Positions 4,942 to 10,403 of a DNA stretch of 10,403 nucleotides are shown piece after piece; the stretch's first letter is position 1, and every line of letters starts with the position of its first letter. The notes under the pieces are model-generated. The model saw only the letters and a list, made by a program, of their open reading frames with translations. It was not told the DNA's origin and did no database searches. The stretch is taken from the NCBI GenBank assembly GCA_030625695.1, contig DAOUQK010000104.1:1-10403 (forward strand). Direction: 5' to 3'. This DNA is from Paracoccaceae bacterium (GTDB lineage Bacteria; Pseudomonadota; Alphaproteobacteria; Rhodobacterales; Rhodobacteraceae). The position numbers and the translations under genes were made by a program.

Positions 4942-7911
4942 ATGCCCGTTCTTACCAATCAACAGCGTACATGGCTAGGTGTGGCAGTTCAGAATAAGGG
5001 ACGTTTGACCACCAAAAAGGCCGTGAAAAAGCAGCTTGCAGAATATATCCGTCGCCGTGAAAAGACGGCCGTGGCCTTTAAGTCCATGTCGCTCCCGGAT
5101 ACTGATTATGATCAGATCAAGGATGGTCTGACGCATGCGGACGGTCTTGCCAATGCTGGCAATCTGAAAGCCGCTTACAAATATCTTGAAACCATCAAGG
5201 TGCTGGCCAAAGGCCATGCATCGGGTCGTGGTGACCTGATCGCGGTGGACACGATCCGAAATGAGACCGACAACATTGGGCGCCTGTTTGGTCAGCAGGT
5301 TTATGAGATCAATCAGGCCAAAGCCGCTGTGATTGATTTGCTTGGTCAGATTGAAGCTGCGCCAAAAGCGGGCGACCTTGCGACGCTGCACGAGGCGTTG
5401 ACCTTCCGTAAAAACTTTATTGCTGAAGAGGCACGGCTTCGGACGGCTCATCAAAACGCAACTCAAATTTGCAATACTGCCGCCGCAGCAATACTGCCCC
5501 GCAATATTGTGCCACGCCTTGATCAGTTGGACAAAGATATTGCTGCTGTCAAGGTAACGGGGCGGGGCAAGGAAATTGAGAGCTACGAAAAGCGACTGGC
5601 CACTATGCGGGCGAAATTGGCTGAGGAGAGAGGGTTTTATAACCAACCCGTTTATGTACGCAACTATCCAGATGATCAGTTAGCGGATTTTGAGAGGGCG
5701 CTGAATGCATGTAAGTCGTTGGAGAAATGGCAGAACCGTGACGGCGAGGATGTTATCGCAGACGATAAGACCGACGCGATCCGTTCTGGCCTGACGCCGC
5801 TTGACGCAAAGGCATTGAAGGCATTGAAGGCATTGAAGGCACGGATCGAGGCGGAAGAAGGGCGCATGCAACGCGCGGCAGACGCAATTCAGGCGCAATA
5901 CGACCACGATCAGATCGTGTTGGCCGACACCTCGACCGGTGCCTATACCGTGCCACCGGAACTGCCTAAATTTGTGGCGGCAGATACGCTTGACGATTTG
6001 GCAAACGGGATTGTGATTGCGAACGTCATCTCGGATGTTGATGCCGCGACCATTGCAACCCGGGCAGCAAAAAGTCTTCGTGACTTCATTACAGATGCAA
6101 ATTCGGACCCGCATGAGATTTTCGATCTGACCCTCATGCACCCGAAAGACCTGAAGGCCGCGATTGCCAGAGATGTGCTTGGCACCACCAATCCAGATGA
6201 TTGGACCCCGTCGCAAATTGATATGCTCGACCAGGCCCTGGCCGAAGCGCAGCGTTCCCTTGCGGCCAATCTGCCTAATACAGTCTCTGCCGATGGCAAC
6301 ACCCTTACGATTGGCGGCAAGGATTACAGCGAGCCGCAGATTCTTAAACAGGGCGGTAACGGCAAGGCCACCAAATACACCGCGGCGGATGGCACATCCG
6401 TGGTTGTCAAAACGCCATTCTCAAACCAGCCGCGAGAGTTGGAAGACCAACGCAGGAAACTGGCCTACGAGATGGAAGCGCATCACCGGGCAATGGAAGG
6501 TCGCGACCCTCTGGCCACTGACAGTGCCATTGTCGAAATGCTCGGGGCAGCGCGCGGCGAAGATGGCAGCCTGTTCATGATCATGGAAGAGATGGACGGC
6601 GGCGATCTGGACGACCTTAACGCCGTGATGTCCGCGGCATCCCGGTCAGGAATGATCCCTGAAGAAGCGCGCCAGGCGATTGCCCTGGGCAATCTGTTGG
6701 GGGCGGTTGAGGGTCTTAAGGAATTGGAACGCCAGGGGCTGGTCCATCACGACATCAAAGGCGAAAACGTGATGATGACCTCGGATGGCAAGATCAAGAT
6801 TATCGACTATGGCGAAGCTTCCTTTGTCGATAACACCGGAAAAATCACGGAGTTCCATGGCGGTACAACGCCAGGATTTGAGGATCCCGGTGTTTTTCAA
6901 GACCCAAGTCATGACACTAAAGTAGATGTGTTTGCGATATCGGGTATGCTTCAGAGTCTTGTCGGCGATCTTTATCCCGACGACAGCTTTGGCGAAAGCC
7001 GTATGGAATCGGGAGTATTGGGCCGCCTGATCGCAGCCTGCCGCGACCCGGACCCAGCTAAGCGCCCATCGCTGGACGCGATATTGCAAAGTGCGCTGGC
7101 AACCTCGTTTGAAACCGACTTCAACCCGGAAAACGTCAAAGAATTGCAAGCCGCGTCTGCCGATTTTGCATCTCAGGCAACAGGGGTTTCCGGGGCGGTG
7201 GACCTTGTCGATATGGCAACCAAATTGTCGGCTGTTACAGTAGGAAATCTTGGCGATCCGATGAAATTGAAAAATGCACAAGTCGCGGTCGTGTACCTGG
7301 AAGAAAAGGCCCGAAAGCTTGATGTAGAAGGCAAAGAGGACCCGGATAGTTTCTTGACCAGTGGCCGCGAAGAACTCGCTGCTTTGCGCAAGGAAATTGG
7401 GATAATTCAAATCGAAATCATCAAACCGATGTTGGATGATGCAGTTGAGCACGGCAAAGATGCTTATGAAACAGCCATTGACGATACCAACCTGAAATTC
7501 GATATCTCGATCAAGGGCAAGATCAGGAACGTCACACTCAAGCAGGCGATTGTCGAGCGGGACAAGCTGGTGACTAACATTGAAGATGGGCGTCAACGTA
7601 TGATCGCCCTTTTAAATGCTTCGAAGGCCCCAGAGGGTTTAGGGCCGCTGTTGGATAGATTTAATGCAGCGGTCACAGAGGCCGACGAGCAGCGCAAAGA
7701 TATGGACAAGGCGATCTACGATGCCGTGGGACCTGACGCAAAATTCTTTTTGGCCAAGGTTAAAATGGAAAAGGCTGCCGAACCTTTTGGCCCGACCGGA
7801 AATCCAGAATCGGAAGAAGGCGTTGAAGACAAGGGGGGGTTTGAAGAGCTTAAATCGAATTTTATGACGGACAACATTCGCGAGGAATTGAAGGAAAAAT
7901 CGGCAGGGTAG
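4942..7911 (+). CDS. Large multidomain protein with a Hanks-type Ser/Thr kinase domain
   Basis: The 989-residue product has a protein kinase domain at about 465-720. Visible motifs are a short glycine loop GGNGKA (471-476), the ATP lysine Lys490 in VVVKT, a hinge-like MIMEEMDGGDL (546-556), the catalytic loop HHDIKGEN with Asp604, Lys606 and Asn609, metal-binding Asp622 in DYG (for DFG), GTTPGFEDPG (641-650) where GT..Y.APE is expected, Asp662 of helix F in VDVFAISG, and Arg708-Pro709 (DPAKRPS). All key catalytic residues are present, so it is probably active. The HRD arginine is histidine (non-RD), which suggests no need for activation-loop phosphorylation. Residues 1-450 are mostly helical with predicted coiled coils. 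The segment LANAGNLKAAYKYLETIKVL (69-88) resembles the second half of the 57-residue module of the upstream protein. Residues 725-945 are again helical and 950-989 form a charged, probably flexible tail. No transmembrane helix, PASTA, TPR or WD40 region is visible, unlike typical PknB-type receptor kinases. The substrate is unknown. Confidence 0.92.
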   Translation: MPVLTNQQRTWLGVAVQNKGRLTTKKAVKKQLAEYIRRREKTAVAFKSMSLPDTDYDQIKDGLTHADGLANAGNLKAAYKYLETIKVLAKGHASGRGDLIAVDTIRNETDNIGRLFGQQVYEINQAKAAVIDLLGQIEAAPKAGDLATLHEALTFRKNFIAEEARLRTAHQNATQICNTAAAAILPRNIVPRLDQLDKDIAAVKVTGRGKEIESYEKRLATMRAKLAEERGFYNQPVYVRNYPDDQLADFERALNACKSLEKWQNRDGEDVIADDKTDAIRSGLTPLDAKALKALKALKARIEAEEGRMQRAADAIQAQYDHDQIVLADTSTGAYTVPPELPKFVAADTLDDLANGIVIANVISDVDAATIATRAAKSLRDFITDANSDPHEIFDLTLMHPKDLKAAIARDVLGTTNPDDWTPSQIDMLDQALAEAQRSLAANLPNTVSADGNTLTIGGKDYSEPQILKQGGNGKATKYTAADGTSVVVKTPFSNQPRELEDQRRKLAYEMEAHHRAMEGRDPLATDSAIVEMLGAARGEDGSLFMIMEEMDGGDLDDLNAVMSAASRSGMIPEEARQAIALGNLLGAVEGLKELERQGLVHHDIKGENVMMTSDGKIKIIDYGEASFVDNTGKITEFHGGTTPGFEDPGVFQDPSHDTKVDVFAISGMLQSLVGDLYPDDSFGESRMESGVLGRLIAACRDPDPAKRPSLDAILQSALATSFETDFNPENVKELQAASADFASQATGVSGAVDLVDMATKLSAVTVGNLGDPMKLKNAQVAVVYLEEKARKLDVEGKEDPDSFLTSGREELAALRKEIGIIQIEIIKPMLDDAVEHGKDAYETAIDDTNLKFDISIKGKIRNVTLKQAIVERDKLVTNIEDGRQRMIALLNASKAPEGLGPLLDRFNAAVTEADEQRKDMDKAIYDAVGPDAKFFLAKVKMEKAAEPFGPTGNPESEEGVEDKGGFEELKSNFMTDNIREELKEKSAG
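5811..5841 (+). repeat. Three tandem copies of a 9 bp unit inside the kinase gene
   Basis: GGCATTGAA occurs three times head to tail, followed by a partial GGCA. It encodes Ala-Leu-Lys repeats at about residues 291-300, in a helical part of the N-terminal half. The copies are identical at DNA level, which suggests recent duplication. Because the unit is nine bases, changes in copy number would keep the reading frame and only lengthen or shorten the helix. Confidence 0.8.
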
Positions 7912-7947
7912 GTGCGGAACGACCAATTTAACATGTCCCTGGCCGGG

Positions 7948-9180
7948 TCAGGTGCCTTTGGCGATCACCCCATCAGCACCCCAGGCGTCAAAAATTTCCA
8001 ACGCCTTGGCGCAAAACGCGGCGTCGTTGATGTGCGCGTCCAGTTCATGCAATGTCACATTTTCGGGGCAATTCTTGCGAACGGCCTGGAGAAATGCGTC
8101 TAACCCTTCTGGGTCATGCAAATCTGCACCGGGTCGGTCCCATTCGTTGCAGCCACCTGTCGGCAACAGCAGGGCCACAGGGCCAATCGCCGTACTCAGC
8201 TTGTCACAAAGCGCCTCGGCCACTTGCCGCCTTTCGTCCACGTTCAATACCGCCGAGGTCAACAGCCGGTTATGCGCCTGCAATGGCCTGCCCTTCAGCG
8301 CCTCAGGTACTTCTTGCCAGCCAACGATGTCCACCAGATCATAACACCCCGGCGCCACCAGCTGCGGGATGCCGACGCGCCCGGCATTGGTCATCCGATC
8401 ACGGCCCGCCGACAGACCGCCAAACAGGTGATTTGACACCTCTTGCGGGGCAAAATCAAACACAGCAGCAAACGCGCCTTCAGCGGCCAGCGATTCAAAC
8501 GCCCGTCCGCCCATGCCTGTTGCATGGAACACCGCCACTTCATAGCCACGCGCCTCTAGTGCCGGTTTCAGGGTTACCATATAGCGCAGCACCGTTTTTC
8601 CGAACGATGTCATGCCGATCAATGGCCGTGTGCGCATGGGTGGCTCCACCGCCTTTGCCGCACCCAATACAGCACCTGCCGCCTGAGACAGTGCTGCCTT
8701 GCAGATCGAATTCAACCCGTAAAGCCCCCCGGCCCAAAGGATCATCTGCACGTCAGCGGCGATCCTTTCGGGCGGTAGAAGTGGCGAAAACGCCACTGTT
8801 GATACGATGTATTTCGGCACCCCCACCGGCAAAGCCGCGCATAGATCCAGGGCCAGATCGGTGCCCATGGACCCGCCCAACACAATCACGCCGTCGATCC
8901 GACCTGCCTGGTATAATTTCAACGCTTTGGCCGCGGCACCGTTGGCCATGATCTGCATCGCATGATTTTCGTCGCCTGACGCAATGGCCGCCTTGATCGA
9001 ACTGCCGCCCGCTTTGGCCACGTCATGTTTGGACACATCCGTGGGCAGTGCCGGGTCGCCCAGTACGCTGACGTCCATTGTCAGAACCGCGCCCCCTTGC
9101 CCCCTGATCACCTGCGCCAGATAGGTCAGTTCATCATCTTTGGTATCATAGGTGCCGCAAACCAGAATGACCTTGTTCAT
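7948..9180 (-). CDS. Tm-1-like ATP-binding domain protein (UPF0261 family)
   Basis: The 410-residue product matches the bacterial UPF0261/Tm-1-like family, named after the N-terminal domain of the tomato Tm-1 virus-resistance protein. Visible family features are GTYDTKDDEL at 9-18 near the N-terminus, VIVLGGSMGTDLAL at 98-111, GMTSFGKTV at 189-197, FHATGMGGRAFE at 218-229 and LLPTGGCNEWDRPGADLHDP at 338-357. The biochemical role of the bacterial members is not established, although they are commonly found with catabolic genes. ATG 9180 is chosen because it forms a 4 bp ATGA overlap with the TGA of the upstream aldehyde dehydrogenase gene. A GTG at 9192 would add four residues before MNKVILVCGTYDTK. 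No clear Shine-Dalgarno precedes it, which fits translational coupling. It converges on the kinase gene with 36 bp between stop codons and no hairpin. Confidence 0.92.
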   Translation of the reverse strand: MNKVILVCGTYDTKDDELTYLAQVIRGQGGAVLTMDVSVLGDPALPTDVSKHDVAKAGGSSIKAAIASGDENHAMQIMANGAAAKALKLYQAGRIDGVIVLGGSMGTDLALDLCAALPVGVPKYIVSTVAFSPLLPPERIAADVQMILWAGGLYGLNSICKAALSQAAGAVLGAAKAVEPPMRTRPLIGMTSFGKTVLRYMVTLKPALEARGYEVAVFHATGMGGRAFESLAAEGAFAAVFDFAPQEVSNHLFGGLSAGRDRMTNAGRVGIPQLVAPGCYDLVDIVGWQEVPEALKGRPLQAHNRLLTSAVLNVDERRQVAEALCDKLSTAIGPVALLLPTGGCNEWDRPGADLHDPEGLDAFLQAVRKNCPENVTLHELDAHINDAAFCAKALEIFDAWGADGVIAKGT

Positions 9181-10403
9181 AGCGCTATCCACGCGGTTTT
9201 CAGGTCGATATATTTATCCATGGCATGCAGCGATTTGTCGTGCCCATTGCCCGATTGACCAACCCCGCCCAGTGGCACCGTCATATCCGCACCGCCATAG
9301 GTGTTCACATGCACAATCCCGGCGCGGATACCCGCAACCATCCGATGCGCGCGGCTTAAATCCAAGGTCCAGACAGCCGCCGCCAGCCCGAAATCGGTGC
9401 CATTGGCAAGGCTTATCGCCTCGGCCTCGGTTTCGAATTTAGTCACCGCCAAAACTGGCCCGAACACCTCTCGTCGAAACAGTGTCGCATCGCTCGCCAC
9501 CCCCGTCACGATGGTCGGGGCCATATATGTGCCGCCTGTTTCCTGTAAAACCCGTGTGCCTCCGGTGACAACCCGGCCACCCTCGGCGCGGGCCATATCA
9601 ATGAACGACAGGTTCTGTTTTAGCTGCGCCTCGGAATTGACCGCGCCGACCTGTGTATCGAGTTTGAGAGGATCACCAACCCGCAACTTTTCGGCCTCAT
9701 CCTGCACCATCGCCACAAATCGGTCATGGATTGATGCCTCGACCAGCAACCGCGATCCGGCCACGCAAACCTGCCCCGAATTGCGGAAAATCCCCATTGC
9801 CGAAACCTTGGCCGCTTTCAGCAGATCAGGCGCATCCGCAAACACCACATTGGGCGATTTGCCACCCAACTCCAGATAAACGCGTTTGAGGTTCGACGCC
9901 GCCGACGCCTCCAACAACCGCCGCCCCGTGCCACCCGATCCGGTAAAGGCCAGAACATCAACGCCCATGGATTTCGCCAAGGCTGCCCCGGTTTCATCTC
10001 CGGGGCCGGTTACCACGTTCAGCACCCCGTCTGGCAACCCGCATTCGGCGCATATCTCGGCCAGCCGCAACAATGCCAATGACGCTGATTCCGACGGTTT
10101 CAACACCACGGAATTACCCGCTGCCAAGGCCGGGGCCAGCTTCCATGCGCCAATCATCAACGGGAAATTCCACGGCACAATCGCCCCAACAACCCCAACC
10201 GGAACCCGGTGGACCAGCCCCAGAACATCGGGCGCTGTCGGGGCGACCTCACCGGCCACTTTATCCACGGCCTCGGCGTAATAGCGGAATGTGCCTGCTG
10301 CCGATCCGGCCTCGGCTTTGAATGCCATGCCAAATTCAGTACCGTTGTCGCGCACGCCCAAGACGGTCAGCTCAAGTGCTTCGGCTTCGATCCGTTCGGC
10401 GAT
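9177..10403 (-). CDS. NAD(P)-dependent aldehyde dehydrogenase, PuuC-like (N-terminus outside window)
   Basis: The frame is open from the right edge (first residues IAERIEAEALELTVLG) to TGA 9177-9179, giving 408 residues. Family members have about 490, so roughly the first 80-90 lie beyond the window. Fragment positions show IVPWNFPLM (about 75-83), NADP/NAD-contacting Lys102 in VVLKPSE, the FTGSGGTG loop (153-160), general-base Glu178 in YLELGGKSPN and the catalytic cysteine Cys213 in GQVCVAGSR. The C-terminal DMTVPLGGVGQSGNGHDKSLHAMDKYIDLKTAWI follows E. coli PuuC as I recall it, so the substrate may be an amino-aldehyde such as gamma-glutamyl-aminobutyraldehyde. Other aldehydes cannot be excluded. 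The gene overlaps the Tm-1-like gene by 4 bp, so the two form one operon that continues past the right edge. Confidence 0.93.
   Translation of the reverse strand: MAERIEAEALELTVLGVRDNGTEFGMAFKAEAGSAAGTFRYYAEAVDKVAGEVAPTAPDVLGLVHRVPVGVVGAIVPWNFPLMIGAWKLAPALAAGNSVVLKPSESASLALLRLAEICAECGLPDGVLNVVTGPGDETGAALAKSMGVDVLAFTGSGGTGRRLLEASAASNLKRVYLELGGKSPNVVFADAPDLLKAAKVSAMGIFRNSGQVCVAGSRLLVEASIHDRFVAMVQDEAEKLRVGDPLKLDTQVGAVNSEAQLKQNLSFIDMARAEGGRVVTGGTRVLQETGGTYMAPTIVTGVASDATLFRREVFGPVLAVTKFETEAEAISLANGTDFGLAAAVWTLDLSRAHRMVAGIRAGIVHVNTYGGADMTVPLGGVGQSGNGHDKSLHAMDKYIDLKTAWIAL

Noticed and set aside
6646..7596. Minus-strand open frame of 316 codons opposite the kinase domain
   Set aside because: It lies antisense to clear kinase motifs and its translation shows no family features.
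7912..7947. Convergent gap between the kinase and Tm-1-like genes as a terminator or attachment site
   Set aside because: The 36 bp contain no stem with T-run and no direct repeat matching the other end of the cassette that I could find by eye.
8052..8951. Plus-strand open frame of 299 codons opposite the Tm-1-like gene
   Set aside because: The product is Pro/Arg/Ser-rich low-complexity sequence, typical of the complement of a GC-rich gene; the Tm-1-like protein on the other strand matches its family throughout.

Overview
The window looks like an alphaproteobacterial chromosome, probably of the Rhodobacterales/Roseobacter type. I base this on protein resemblance recalled from memory (the cysteine-poor Tdh variant, the PuuC-like aldehyde dehydrogenase and the Tm-1-like protein) and on moderately high GC in the genes. 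No rRNA, tRNA, CRISPR array, transposase or integrase is visible.

Layout. At 1-351 (+) is the 3' end of an RND efflux pump permease. It converges, with an 11 bp gap, on a minus-strand block of three genes transcribed right to left: an XRE/cupin regulator (2658-3221), kbl (1415-2599) and tdh (363-1415). Kbl and Tdh together convert threonine to glycine and acetyl-CoA. The kbl and tdh genes share one base in a TGATG stop/start overlap. The regulator gene lies directly upstream of kbl. A strong palindrome in its last codons and a second inverted repeat in the kbl leader are candidate operators.

A gene-free, locally very AT-rich region (3222-3675) separates this block from a divergent two-gene plus-strand operon. 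The first gene (3676-4929) encodes a 417-aa protein of unknown function carrying two copies of a 57-residue helical module. The second (4942-7911) encodes a 989-residue soluble protein: a long helical N-terminal half, a Hanks-type Ser/Thr kinase domain at about 465-720 with non-RD motifs, and a helical, charged C-terminal part. The two genes are 12 bp apart and the second gene's Shine-Dalgarno overlaps the first gene's stop codon. This pair is the part of the window I cannot assign to any known system, and it is the best candidate for something undescribed. It could be a cytoplasmic signalling module, an effector-type kinase with its partner, or part of a defence or conflict locus; the sequence does not decide between these.

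The kinase gene converges, with a 36 bp gap, on a second minus-strand operon that enters from the right edge: a PuuC-like aldehyde dehydrogenase (N-terminus beyond the window) and a Tm-1-like/UPF0261 protein (7948-9180), joined by an ATGA overlap. These look like ordinary catabolic genes, so the kinase cassette sits between two metabolic operons.
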